The notes beneath the pieces are model-generated. The model was not told the DNA's origin and did not search any database. It saw nothing but the letters and a program-made list of their open reading frames with translations. This document shows positions 18,487 to 27,340 of a stretch of 64,000 nucleotides of DNA, piece by piece (position 1 is the first letter of the stretch; the number at the start of each line of letters is the position of its first letter). Source of the stretch: an uncultured Gemmatimonadota bacterium (GTDB taxonomy: Bacteria > Gemmatimonadota > Gemmatimonadetes > Longimicrobiales > Longimicrobiaceae); assembly GCA_902805735.1 (NCBI GenBank), contig CADCTW010000133.1:62001-126000 (forward strand). Direction: 5' to 3'. The position numbers and the translations under genes are program-made.

Positions 18487-19458
18487 ATGCCTCTCGTACT
18501 CGCACAAAATGAACGAACCGTCAACCCGCGCTTCGCGAATTTCGAGAACGTGACCGGGGAGCAGTTCCATTTTATTGACAATTACCGGCGTCGGGTCGTC
18601 CCCGGCGAACTCATCGTGTATTACCGCGGCGTCCGCCGGGCGGATGGCTCCCGCCGGACAGTTCCCGAATACTTCGGATGCGGGCGAATCGGCGAGGTCT
18701 GGCGGGATCTTCGTGCCGATGACAGCGCACCACGAGCGGAGTGGAGGTGGTACTGTAGTATCGAAGAATACGAGCCGTTCGTCACTCCGGTGCCGGCGAT
18801 CGTGGAAGGGCGGGCAGTCGAAGGGATCGCCAAGAGCCTCTTGCAGGTGAGCGTCCGACGCCTGTCTCAGGAGCTGTTCGAGCGTATCCTGCTTTCGGGC
18901 GGATTGGGGATCGCAGCTGGAGACGTTGCGCACGTGAGCCCGTCCGAATTGGTGCCGGTCGATGCGGCTCAAGTGTCCACTGGTGAAAACCTGTGGATAC
19001 CGGTGCGGGGCAGCTCTCGCGGCGGAGGCGCGAATTCTCCACCCCCGCGGCGCTCGGCGTATGCGAAACGGATCGGCGACAGAGCTGAGGACGTCGTAAT
19101 GCATTTCCTCCGCGGCACGCTCGCCGCCGAGGAAGCGAAAACACTCCGCCACCCTGCGAGGGAGGGTGAGACTCCGGGATGGGACATCGAGTTCACCCAC
19201 AGAGATGGGGCACTCGTCGGGATCGAGGTGAAGGGGACTGCCGGTCCATCGTTCGGCTCAATCGAATGGACGGCGAACGAACGCAACGCGGCGCGGCGTC
19301 TCGGCGCCCGGTACTGGTTGTACCTCGTGGCGGAGTGCACCTCCGGTAATCCGAAGGTGCAGGCTATCCAGGACCCGGAGGGCGAGGTGGCCGAAGGGCG
19401 AATGTCGGCTGAGCCTGCGGTCTGGCGCTTGAGCCCCGCGGAGGTGGAGCGCGCTTAG
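18487..19458 (+). CDS. PUA/EVE-like plus DUF3883 domain protein
   Basis: A 323-aa protein from ATG 18487. The N-terminal ~130 residues (PGELIVYYRG, EYFGCGRIGEVW) have the strand pattern of EVE/PUA-like modified-base readers. The C-terminal ~110 residues are a DUF3883 domain: RAEDVVMHFL, GWDIEF then VGIEVKGTAG (an ExK-like nuclease-fold core), WTANERNAARRLGARYWLYLV. DUF3883 proteins are common in restriction and defence islands and may be nuclease-like. First gene of a plus-strand cluster with the GIY-YIG-like and DGQHR genes. Likely a reader/nuclease for modified or unmodified DNA; role inferred. Confidence 0.7.
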   Translation: MPLVLAQNERTVNPRFANFENVTGEQFHFIDNYRRRVVPGELIVYYRGVRRADGSRRTVPEYFGCGRIGEVWRDLRADDSAPRAEWRWYCSIEEYEPFVTPVPAIVEGRAVEGIAKSLLQVSVRRLSQELFERILLSGGLGIAAGDVAHVSPSELVPVDAAQVSTGENLWIPVRGSSRGGGANSPPPRRSAYAKRIGDRAEDVVMHFLRGTLAAEEAKTLRHPAREGETPGWDIEFTHRDGALVGIEVKGTAGPSFGSIEWTANERNAARRLGARYWLYLVAECTSGNPKVQAIQDPEGEVAEGRMSAEPAVWRLSPAEVERA

Positions 19459-19588
19459 CGTCCGCACGGCGGGACCCTGGCGCCCGCCATGCCAACTGGT
19501 ATCTTCTCCGGCAGCCGCAGGGGTGACGCACGCGACCGCGGAATGATCGCGTGCGGACCTGCAACCCATCCGCCGTCCGGATTCCGCA

Positions 19589-20257
19589 GTGAGCACCAGC
19601 GAAGATTTCCACGGGGGCGCCGAGTTCGCGAAGGTGCCCCGCGCCCCGGGTTTGTACGCGTGGTACTACAAGCCCGTGATCGCTGATCCGGCCGCGATTG
19701 CCCGGGCGCTCTCCTCCTTCCTCGGACGGCCGGGAGAGATCCACGCGGACGTCGTGACCCGGTACGGGCTGCGCCTGTCGGCCCGCTCGCCACTCGCCGC
19801 CCAGTATGGGAGTGAGCGGAAGAGCCCGCAGGAGGTCGTCGAGGAAGCCGTCGCGGTAGCTGAAGGCTTCGTCTCAGACTTCTTCACCAGCGACGCGGTC
19901 CAACATTTCACCCGGCCCATCTACATCGGGATCGCGCGCAACCTCCACGAGCGGATTTACGACGGCCACTACAGCACCCTTGACGAGCTCTGGGATTCTG
20001 GGTCGCGGGTGAGCCGGTACCTCACGGCGCACCCTGGGGCGGGCGTGGACGATGTGGCCGGCGCCCTGAATTTGAAGCACTCCTTCGCGCTGGAAGCGCG
20101 TGTTCGCGGGATTGCCGCGCGCGACCTACTGGTGCGTGTGTACGCGGTGCAGAACCTCCCGGCTGATCTGGGGCGCGACGAGGACGACGCTCCGTCCCGG
20201 CGCGCCCTTGAGCGGCTGCTCCAGCTGATCGCCGACCCCATCTTCGGGAGACGTTGA
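19589..20257 (+). CDS. GIY-YIG-like endonuclease
   Basis: A 222-aa protein starting at GTG 19589 and ending immediately before the ATG of the DGQHR gene. APGLYAWYY replaces the GIY element, PIYIGIARNLHERI gives the YIG element with the conserved Arg after it, and a Glu-containing helix with the downstream 'P-x-F-GRR' end matches the metal-binding Glu and C-terminal Pro/Asn region of the fold. Insertions between the elements make it longer than standard domains. GIY-YIG enzymes nick or cut DNA. Position between DUF3883 and DGQHR genes suggests a joint system. Confidence 0.65.
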   Translation: MSTSEDFHGGAEFAKVPRAPGLYAWYYKPVIADPAAIARALSSFLGRPGEIHADVVTRYGLRLSARSPLAAQYGSERKSPQEVVEEAVAVAEGFVSDFFTSDAVQHFTRPIYIGIARNLHERIYDGHYSTLDELWDSGSRVSRYLTAHPGAGVDDVAGALNLKHSFALEARVRGIAARDLLVRVYAVQNLPADLGRDEDDAPSRRALERLLQLIADPIFGRR

Positions 20258-22561
20258 ATGTCGGTACGCTTTGGTGTCCAGAAGACGATGTACATCCACG
20301 GGACGCACGGAGAGTTCACGGTCGGCGTGGGCGAGCGGCGCGTGCGCGCCGAGTTCCTGCTGACCAAGATTCGGCCCGGCTCGGAGGGTAGCTGGGAGAA
20401 CGATCTGGCCACGCAGATGGTGCCCTGGCGCGAGGTGTTCAACGTCGAGGAGATGACCTTCGACGAGCTGCTCCAGCGCGACCTGGATGACTCGCGGGTC
20501 GCGCACGATCTGATTCCCTATCTAATGGGCGAGAAGGGCGCGTACGCGAAGTTCTTCCCGCCCATCCTGGCGGTGATCGTGCCCAAGCGGACTGACCGGA
20601 CCGGGATCGAATCGTACTACCCCGAACCCAAGCCGCCCGTTGGCGGCAAAACCGAGTATGGCAACCTGTTCGATGTCGTGCACCTCGCGATTGAGGGTGA
20701 GCCGACGCCGTTCGGGACCATCGCGTTCAACCGGCAGCGGACTGGGTTCGTGATCGTGGACGGGCAGCACCGGGCGATGGCGGTGCTCGCACTGCACCGC
20801 CAGCTAAACGACAGCTGGGCGGGGAGCGCCCACGCCTCTTACTATGCGCACCTCGATCCCAGGGCGGAGCAGATCCAGGGGATCGAACTGCCAGTTTGCC
20901 TCGTGTACTTCCCCGAACTCCATGAGGGGGACGGGAGCCTTGCCGACCGCGGCATCGATCTGCGTACGGTCTGCCGCGAGATCTTCCTCGTGGTCAACCG
21001 CAGCGCGAAGCACGTGAGCCGTTCCCGGGAGCTGCTGCTAGACGATGAGGATTGGGCCGCGCTGATGATGCGGCGCTCGCTGTCGAAGCTGAAGAAGCGC
21101 GGCGAAGACGAGGCTGGACTCGCCCGCATCTACTCGATCGCGTACGGCGACTCCGACGCCGACACCGCGAACACCGTACTAATGGGGCAGCTGGAGTATG
21201 CCTCGGCGATCTCGCTATTCAAGACGCACGCGGCCGCCGCGTTCGGGAGCCCCTCCAGCCTACAGTTCGAGAGTCCGGCGGACATCAGCGATGCGCGCTC
21301 GACCCGAAACAAGGAGCGACCCACCCAGCTTCTGGTGGGAACCGCACTCCAGAAATGGCAGGCCGTGAATCGGGGCTCCGCTAAGAACTATCCGGCGGCG
21401 GAGGTTGAGATGGCCGTCCATCTGCTCGGGGACCTGGCAGACTCAGTGACCCTAGCGATGTTCGACCGCTTCCGCCCGTTCGAAATTCACAACGCGGTGC
21501 TCCGGCGCCTGCGCACGCGCCTGAACGACCCGGCATCGCGTGCCGACCCGATCCAGACGAAGTGCGCCACGCTCCTGTTCGAGGGTAGCGGCGTGCGCAA
21601 CGTTTTCACCGAGCACGTGGACCGGCTTAAAGGCGCGGAAGCCGAAGCCAGCACGGTCGGCGAGCAGGTGAGCGACTACATCGCTCACCAGCTCCAAGAC
21701 GCCCGCGCGGTGTTGGCGGCGATGGAGCGCTACGAGGAGCAGATCCGGACTGATCGGGCGGCCCTGTTGTTCGGTCTCGACGCCGACACCTTCTTCGGCG
21801 AGTCGGCCGAGAAGGACAAGAAGGGCGCGCTCGCAGCCCGCGCGAAGTCGGTCTACGACACGATCTCCACGCAGGCGTTCCAGCTCGGCTTCCTGATGGC
21901 GGTGCTTACGGTCGTCGAGCGATCGGTGCGCTCCACCACGCCATACGACGAGCGGATGCGGCGGGTGCGCTTCGTGGTGGATCTCTTCCTGGGGGCCCTC
22001 AACAGCTACTTCGGCGCAGACGATGCGGCGGCGCGCCGAAGCGAGCGCGGGCTCGGTTTTGAGGACCGTGGCGCCGTGTTCGACTTGCGCGCGTTCGGGC
22101 TCCGAGGCCTACTTGCGGAGAGCACCAAGGAGATCAACGAGCGCGAGTGGCGTTTCTTCCGGTACGCAATCCTCGAGATCGTCCACTCGGAGTTCGCACG
22201 CGCCGGTTTCGCATCCGTGCTCCAGGGTGCGGACGCCGACCTGTCCGTGGAGTACCTGGCCGGGGTGCAGAGTCTCAGCAGGGACCTGGCAGGGCTGCGG
22301 ACGTTCTACGTCGAGGCCGCAGTCCGGGAGGCGTTGCGGGACAGGGAGTTTCAGCGCGAGCTCGACCTGATCCGGGTGCGCGCGGAGGGCGGGGGACAGA
22401 CGCCCGACCAGATTGAGGAGCTGTTGAAGGCAAGGCGGACGCAACGCGAGGCTGAGGTGCGCGAGCGGGCAGGCCAGCACCTGGTGGCGAGTCTCGGCGA
22501 GGAGCCCGCGCCGGATCTGCAGGCGGAGCGGGTACGCAGCGCCGTCACGGGGGCGGAGTGA
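20258..22561 (+). CDS. DGQHR-domain (DndB-like) protein, copy 2
   Basis: A 767-aa protein, longer than typical DndB (~350-400 aa). The family signature FVIVDGQHRAMAVLAL lies near residue 165, followed by 'EIFLVVNRSAKHVSRSRELLLDDED', a typical family segment. The ~400-residue C-terminal extension is helical, charged and partly coiled-coil-like. It directly abuts the GIY-YIG-like gene. DndB-type proteins bind DNA and regulate phosphorothioation; this large version could be a regulator or sensor for the surrounding cluster or for the ssp operon 11 kb away. Distant from the copy at 5378. Confidence 0.75.
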   Translation: MSVRFGVQKTMYIHGTHGEFTVGVGERRVRAEFLLTKIRPGSEGSWENDLATQMVPWREVFNVEEMTFDELLQRDLDDSRVAHDLIPYLMGEKGAYAKFFPPILAVIVPKRTDRTGIESYYPEPKPPVGGKTEYGNLFDVVHLAIEGEPTPFGTIAFNRQRTGFVIVDGQHRAMAVLALHRQLNDSWAGSAHASYYAHLDPRAEQIQGIELPVCLVYFPELHEGDGSLADRGIDLRTVCREIFLVVNRSAKHVSRSRELLLDDEDWAALMMRRSLSKLKKRGEDEAGLARIYSIAYGDSDADTANTVLMGQLEYASAISLFKTHAAAAFGSPSSLQFESPADISDARSTRNKERPTQLLVGTALQKWQAVNRGSAKNYPAAEVEMAVHLLGDLADSVTLAMFDRFRPFEIHNAVLRRLRTRLNDPASRADPIQTKCATLLFEGSGVRNVFTEHVDRLKGAEAEASTVGEQVSDYIAHQLQDARAVLAAMERYEEQIRTDRAALLFGLDADTFFGESAEKDKKGALAARAKSVYDTISTQAFQLGFLMAVLTVVERSVRSTTPYDERMRRVRFVVDLFLGALNSYFGADDAAARRSERGLGFEDRGAVFDLRAFGLRGLLAESTKEINEREWRFFRYAILEIVHSEFARAGFASVLQGADADLSVEYLAGVQSLSRDLAGLRTFYVEAAVREALRDREFQRELDLIRVRAEGGGQTPDQIEELLKARRTQREAEVRERAGQHLVASLGEEPAPDLQAERVRSAVTGAE

Positions 22562-22870
22562 CGAGGAAGCGGAGAGCTGCGGCGCTGCCCCCTTCGTGCT
22601 CCCCGAAGGCCGATGCTCCGCAAAACTACTCACGTGCGCCGATCGCGCGATCACTAGCCGTCTTGCGCCGGTGATCGCCAGTGGCGAGTAATTGCTCGAG
22701 GATTTCGACAACGACGCGGATCAGTTCACGATCATAGCGCAAGCTGATCGGAGCTCATCGGGGGACCCGCTTCGATCTCGTTGCGATGAACCTTTCCCAT
22801 TCCTGGTACCCGGACGTGATGGACGAGAACCGCGAGGATGAGGCTCTGAGCACGACGAACGCCGGACGAG
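22562..22870. other. intergenic region, nothing recognised
   Basis: About 309 bp between the DGQHR and HEPN-like genes. No coding, RNA or repeat signal was supported. Confidence 0.3.
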
Positions 22871-23620
22871 GTGACGAGGGTACCCTCGGGGGTCGGAGTG
22901 AGATCTGAGGTGGATGAGACGCCGCGCCAGACACCGGCTCGCGAAACCTTTGCCTACAATATTGAGGTTGTCACGAGCCTCATGAGGCTGGTCGACGCGC
23001 AGATCGACACGCTCAATCGAGAGGAGTTGCCGATTCTGAGGGAGGAAATCGACCGAGCATCCGATGATGTGTATGCGAAGGGTGCCGTTCTAGTGAAGTA
23101 TTTCACCCACCGCAACACGGTCGAGTTCCAAATACGATGGTACGCGGTGATGCTGGTGACGATTACCGAGGCATACCTGCAGGACGCCCTGAGTTTCTGT
23201 GCGGGGTTGGACCCACGGCTGATGAACGATTCGGAGCAGAAGGCGACTTACGCGGAGATTGTTGCAGCGGATTCCCTACATACGCTTGCAGAGGAGCTTC
23301 GCACTCGTTGGGCGAGAAATTTCGTGGACGGAGGTGGGCCGGCGTTCTGGATCAAGCGGCTCACACGTATGGGTGTGCGCGGGTATCCAGATGCACTGGC
23401 CGCTGAGATGGAAAGGTTGTGGGGCATCCGCCACTTGGTCGTCCACCAAGCGGGACGGGTCAATCCTGAATTCAAGCGGCGACACCCGGACCTCAGTGAT
23501 GCGATCGGGACGACTATCCAGGTGAATGGAACACAGATCGGGAGCTTCGCTCTAAACGTGATCTCCTTCGTGAACACCACTGATCGTTTTCTCGCGAGAC
23601 GGTATCTGCAAACCGAGTGA
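22871..23620 (+). CDS. HEPN-like protein (possible RNase)
   Basis: About 249 aa from GTG 22871; a GTG around 22900 is an equally good start. Near residue 200 the sequence WGIRHLVVHQAGRVNP contains the R-x4-H motif typical of HEPN domains of the RiboL-PSP/MAE_28990-like type, where the Arg and His make the RNase active site. An upstream helical region (TITEAYLQDALSF) fits the other HEPN helices. HEPN proteins act as RNase toxins or RNA-degrading effectors in defence. It follows the DGQHR gene after ~310 bp and ends at a strong terminator. Confidence 0.65.
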   Translation: MTRVPSGVGVRSEVDETPRQTPARETFAYNIEVVTSLMRLVDAQIDTLNREELPILREEIDRASDDVYAKGAVLVKYFTHRNTVEFQIRWYAVMLVTITEAYLQDALSFCAGLDPRLMNDSEQKATYAEIVAADSLHTLAEELRTRWARNFVDGGGPAFWIKRLTRMGVRGYPDALAAEMERLWGIRHLVVHQAGRVNPEFKRRHPDLSDAIGTTIQVNGTQIGSFALNVISFVNTTDRFLARRYLQTE

Positions 23621-23637
23621 CGGCGTGAACACGGCAG

Positions 23638-23669
23638 AAGATGGGGGCTCCTGAGGGAGCCCCCATCTT
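23638..23669. terminator. bidirectional terminator
   Basis: Perfect 14-bp stem (23638-23651 with 23656-23669) with a 4-nt loop between two convergent genes. The A-A-G / C-T-T base gives short T-tracts in both directions. Confidence 0.75.
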
Positions 23670-24772
23670 CACTTCATCAGCCGCAGGTCTGGTCTACGTC
23701 CTTCATCCGACTCGGGAGGGGGGGCGCCGCCTCCTCCTTTCATCGAGGTGAGCGAGAGACCAAACGTGATTTCGTCCAGATCTTCTATCGGGATTCGAAG
23801 ATCGCGCACTACATCTGTACGTGACACGCCGGACTCACCAGAGGCAAAAACCCATGCAAGCACTTTGGACGCTTCGCTCGGCCGCTTCGGTCCGGGCTCC
23901 GTCTTCTTGTACTTCGTCTTGATTTCGATCGTGAGCGACTTGTACTGCCACTCAGTGATCCGGTTGAGGGTGTAGAGCCTGCGCACGTAGTTCAGCGCTG
24001 AAACGCCCCATCGTTGCTTCGCCTCCACCACCGTCGCGAGCGAAATACGTTGTGGCGCAGTTGCAAGGAACTGCGGTCCTGGCATGAGGAACGCCGCGGC
24101 GAACACGTGTGCCTCATCGTTCTCAGCTTTGCTCGACCCGCCTCCGGTGTGGGCATGGAGAGCGAGGTGCCCGAGCTCGTGGGCGGCATCCATCCGACTA
24201 CGCTCCGGCGTCACCGTTGTATTCAAGAATACGAACGGCATTCCACCGTGCCATACTGAGAACGCGTCGAACTCGGCGCCTTCGTGGACGAGGGAGTACA
24301 CGCGCACTCCCTTGGATTCTAGGAGGTGGACGAGATTGGGAAGTGGTCGATAGCCGAGCCCCCATGTCGCACGCACCTCCAACGCCGCCTCGGCTGGCGT
24401 GTAGCCCCGGAGGTCCGGGACATCGATCTCCGGTCTTGCGATTTGTTTCTCTAGGTACTGGTCAAGGGCTACTGCTTGGGCACCGGCCGCCAACGCGATA
24501 TCACGTTGACGAGCCGTCATCCGGGCCAACGAGCGGAACGCCCAATCCTCCAAAAGTGGGGGTGCATCTCCGAAGAAGTAGTTTGCCGGAAACCCCAACT
24601 CGTGGGCGAGTGCCGCAAGGCTCTCATCCTCCGGCGCCCGCTCTCCGCGTTCCCAACGGCTCACCGACTTGGGAGCTACTCCGATACGTGCGGCCAACTC
24701 TTGCACGCGCAATCCGCGACGCTGGCGGGCTAAGGTGAGTCGTTCAGGGGAGAAGATCTCATTTTGCTTCAT
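23669..24772 (-). CDS. XRE-family regulator with ImmA/IrrE metallopeptidase domain
   Basis: A 367-aa protein. Residues ~8-60 are a Cro/XRE HTH (ARQRRGLRVQELAARIGVAP, SVSRWERGE). Residues ~190-230 contain DAAHELGHLALHAHTGG, the HExxH zinc-peptidase motif of the ImmA/IrrE (DUF955) family, with a downstream Glu (KAENDEAHVFAAAFLMP). Such proteins repress genes and cleave a partner or themselves after a signal; they often pair with toxins or control mobile elements. Its ATG follows the stop of the upstream gene with no gap, so the two form an operon, and the palindrome at 25491 is a candidate operator. Confidence 0.85.
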   Translation of the reverse strand: MKQNEIFSPERLTLARQRRGLRVQELAARIGVAPKSVSRWERGERAPEDESLAALAHELGFPANYFFGDAPPLLEDWAFRSLARMTARQRDIALAAGAQAVALDQYLEKQIARPEIDVPDLRGYTPAEAALEVRATWGLGYRPLPNLVHLLESKGVRVYSLVHEGAEFDAFSVWHGGMPFVFLNTTVTPERSRMDAAHELGHLALHAHTGGGSSKAENDEAHVFAAAFLMPGPQFLATAPQRISLATVVEAKQRWGVSALNYVRRLYTLNRITEWQYKSLTIEIKTKYKKTEPGPKRPSEASKVLAWVFASGESGVSRTDVVRDLRIPIEDLDEITFGLSLTSMKGGGGAPPPESDEGRRPDLRLMK

Positions 24773-25456
24773 CTAGCTAGCGCGACGTGTGACCGTGAAA
24801 TCGACATCTGGCGAGGGCGGTGCGGTGTCTCGCCCCACGCGAGGGCTTGACGGGTTGAGAAGGTCGATATCCGGCAGGATCAGCCGCTCGGCCCAATCCA
24901 GCAGCGCGCCCGACCCACTGACCGCCCTCGCATAGGAGACCTCCATCCGCACTACGTCTTCCACTCTGTTGTAGAGGAGGAACCACGTTCCTCCTAGAGT
25001 CGAGATAAAGTCTTTGGGGTTCCCACCCTCCTCTAGCTGTAGCGCGTACTGCTCCGTGTTGATCCGGACGATGCGCACGCCCGCGTTGCCACGAGCGCGG
25101 CGCGTGCTCAGTTGCTCATGGGCGTTACGAACGCCAGTCATGCAGTTGCCCCTCACCGCCACCACTACGACGTCCCCATCCGGAGACACGATCCGCGGTA
25201 CACAATCCGTGTCGTCCTTCTCCCAGCCTTCATCGACCATTCGGTGGCGGAACACCCCGGTGATCTCGCCCCACACGACCATGCCGCGATAGGTCACCGG
25301 GTGCGAATCGGTAACGAAGTCGCCCAATTGATAGCCAGCCAAGACCGATTCCCGCACCGCCTCCGCCGGGATCCCGAGTTCGGCGAGCCTCCGCAGCACT
25401 GCTTCTTCGTTGGGCTCCTGCACATCCTCGAAGGGTTGGGTTTCGCTGGGGCGCAT
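24773..25456 (-). CDS. unknown protein paired with ImmA/IrrE regulator
   Basis: A 227-aa protein with a good AGGAG site upstream of the ATG at 25456. The N-terminal part reads EEAVLRRLAELGIPAEAVRESV (helical), followed by an SH3/beta-rich region (HPVTYRGMVVWGEITG, DGDVVVVAVRGN). I do not recognise the family; it is directly followed by the XRE-ImmA gene, the arrangement of toxin/antitoxin-like or repressor/antirepressor pairs. Function unknown. Confidence 0.55.
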   Translation of the reverse strand: MRPSETQPFEDVQEPNEEAVLRRLAELGIPAEAVRESVLAGYQLGDFVTDSHPVTYRGMVVWGEITGVFRHRMVDEGWEKDDTDCVPRIVSPDGDVVVVAVRGNCMTGVRNAHEQLSTRRARGNAGVRIVRINTEQYALQLEEGGNPKDFISTLGGTWFLLYNRVEDVVRMEVSYARAVSGSGALLDWAERLILPDIDLLNPSSPRVGRDTAPPSPDVDFTVTRRAS

Positions 25457-25490
25457 TCAAACTCCTATCCGAAGGGCCGGCGGCAGTACA

Positions 25491-25525
25491 GGTGGTCCTC
25501 CATTTTACAAAAAAAGAGGACCACC
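25491..25525. promoter_or_regulatory. inverted repeat, candidate operator of the XRE-ImmA operon
   Basis: GGTGGTCCTC (25491-25500) and its exact complement GAGGACCACC (25516-25525) flank a 15-nt A/T-rich core, 35-70 bp upstream of the start of the operon. Spacing and AT core fit a repressor site over a promoter; a hairpin in the leader is the alternative. Confidence 0.55.
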
Positions 25526-25748
25526 CCGCAAGGGGCGAGCTCGAAGTTCACGCTGTGTGTTCGACGGATAGCGCAGATGCTCGCTTCAGCAACCCGATCA
25601 CGGAACCGCCGGTGAATGATGGGCGACCGAGGCAACACTCGCCCGTACCCTTTCAGCTTAACTTCACGTTGCCGCGATCAGAGTTCGGAAGACCCGGCGC
25701 GGTTCACGACGTCTGGGCAGCCGACGCATTTGCGACCCTCTGGAACTG

Positions 25749-27240
25749 TTAGAAGGCTGTTGAAAAAAGGAGCGAGCGCGCCGAAGGTGAAGTAGATTGT
25801 AGTCGCTGCATCGGTGGCTCGTTTCCCTCGACGAGATTCGACATGCTCGGACGTAACGCGTCGCAGCCAGCACTCTTCCAGATGGTGGACCTGGCATCGC
25901 TGGTCCCGCCGGAGCACCGGCTGCGCAAGATCGATGCGGTGCTGGACCTCGCCTGGGTTCGCGAGGCGGTCTCGGCCTGCTACAGCGAGCGGGGCCGCCC
26001 CAGCATCGACCCGGAGCTGTTCCTGCGCATGCTGCTGTTGGGGCGCCTCTACGACCTCTCAGACCGGGAGCTCTGCGCCGAGATCACCATGCACGCCGGG
26101 ATGCGCTGGTTCTGCCGCCTGCAGCTGCACGACGCGGTGCCCGACCACTCCACGCTCTCCAAGCTCAAGGACAAATGGGCCGGCGCGGGCCTCTTCCAGG
26201 AGGTCTTCGACCGCGTGGTGCGCCAGTGCGCCGAAGCCGGTCTGGTGTCGGGGCGGCACGTCTCCATCGACGGCTCCGAAGTCCGAGCCAGCGCGAGCAT
26301 GAAGAGCCTCGCCCCTCTGGAAGCTGCGCCCGATATCGCGCCCGATCCTACGAGCGATCCGCCCGAAGGCGGAGCGCAGGAGCCGCAGCCCGAGGGCGGC
26401 TGGCGTGGGCACGGGGTGAAGTACTCCAACCAGACGCACCGCTCCACGAGCGACCCTGAAGCCCGCCTCTACCGCAAGAGCAAGGGACGCGAGGCGCGGC
26501 TGAGCTACCTGATGCACGACCTGATCGACACGAAGAGCCGGGTCATACTGCGCCGCCGCGTCAGTGCCGCCCATTCCAGCGCCGAGCGGGAGGTCGCACG
26601 CGCGATGCTTGCCGAAGTGCTCCAGAAGCGCGAGGCGCTCGCCCTACCGGCGGCTCCCGAGATTGCCAGCCTGGACGCGGGGTACGGCACGGGCTCCTTC
26701 GCCGCCGATGTGCTGGAGATGGGCGTGCTCCCGCACATGCCGCTGCAGGCGAGCCCGGCCCCCGAGGCGATCCCCACGTGGAAGCGCCCCACCCGCAATC
26801 TGGTCCAGTACCGCCGCCGTCGGGAGAGGGTGCGCATCGCCCAGGCGAGGAACCGCGTACGCGACCTGCAGCAGACGCGCGGCTACCGCGTAAGCCGAAA
26901 GCTGCGCATCCGAAGCGAGCACATCTTCGCCGAGGCCAAGACGATCCACGGGATGGACCGGGCGCGCCAGCGTGGTCGAAGCAAAGTGCAGCTCCAGGCC
27001 GAGCTCGTTGGCATCGTACAGAATCTGAAGCGCTTGGCCGCCTTCCGGGGCCGCCGCGGCGGAAAGGCCGTACACGCGGCCCAGCCGCTGCCCTGCGCGC
27101 CCTGTGCACCACGCTCCCCCAGGTGTACTACGCTTCCCACGTGCCGCCGGCGCGGCGCTACCATCGCGCCGGTCCGCCCACTTTCATCCCGGTACCCGCG
27201 GAGGCCGATATGCAGACGGCCTTCTTCAACGGCCTTTTAG
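25749..27240 (+). mobile_element. IS1182-like insertion sequence, 1492 bp
   Basis: Terminal inverted repeats: 25749-25770 (TTAGAAGGCTGTTGAAAAAA…) and 27219-27240, whose complement begins CTAAAAGGCCGTTGAAGAAG; about 17 of 22 positions agree. One transposase ORF fills the element and its TAG stop lies inside the right repeat. No target duplication is obvious in the flanks. It sits between the ImmA operon and the end of sspA and disrupts no recognisable gene. Confidence 0.8.
25843..27240 (+). CDS. IS1182-family transposase
   Basis: A 465-aa DDE transposase. The N-terminus (MVDLASLVPPEHRLRKIDAV, GRPSIDPELFLRMLLLGRLY, LQLHDAVPDHSTLSK) is the classic IS1182/IS5-group DUF772 region; VSIDGSEVRAS contains the first catalytic Asp, SLDAGYGTGSFAAD the second, and RIRSEHIFAEAKTIHGMDRAR the catalytic Glu. 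The last ~75 residues are Pro/Arg/Cys-rich and may be read-through into the terminal region rather than a conserved domain. Appears intact. Confidence 0.85.
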   Translation: MLGRNASQPALFQMVDLASLVPPEHRLRKIDAVLDLAWVREAVSACYSERGRPSIDPELFLRMLLLGRLYDLSDRELCAEITMHAGMRWFCRLQLHDAVPDHSTLSKLKDKWAGAGLFQEVFDRVVRQCAEAGLVSGRHVSIDGSEVRASASMKSLAPLEAAPDIAPDPTSDPPEGGAQEPQPEGGWRGHGVKYSNQTHRSTSDPEARLYRKSKGREARLSYLMHDLIDTKSRVILRRRVSAAHSSAEREVARAMLAEVLQKREALALPAAPEIASLDAGYGTGSFAADVLEMGVLPHMPLQASPAPEAIPTWKRPTRNLVQYRRRRERVRIAQARNRVRDLQQTRGYRVSRKLRIRSEHIFAEAKTIHGMDRARQRGRSKVQLQAELVGIVQNLKRLAAFRGRRGGKAVHAAQPLPCAPCAPRSPRCTTLPTCRRRGATIAPVRPLSSRYPRRPICRRPSSTAF

Positions 27241-27340
27241 ACGAGTCCATGTACGCGAGACGCAGGGACACAGACCGAGGCGGCGCTGTAGTCCGACCAG
27301 CCAATGGGTTCCGATCAACTTTACGGCAACTGCTATTCGC

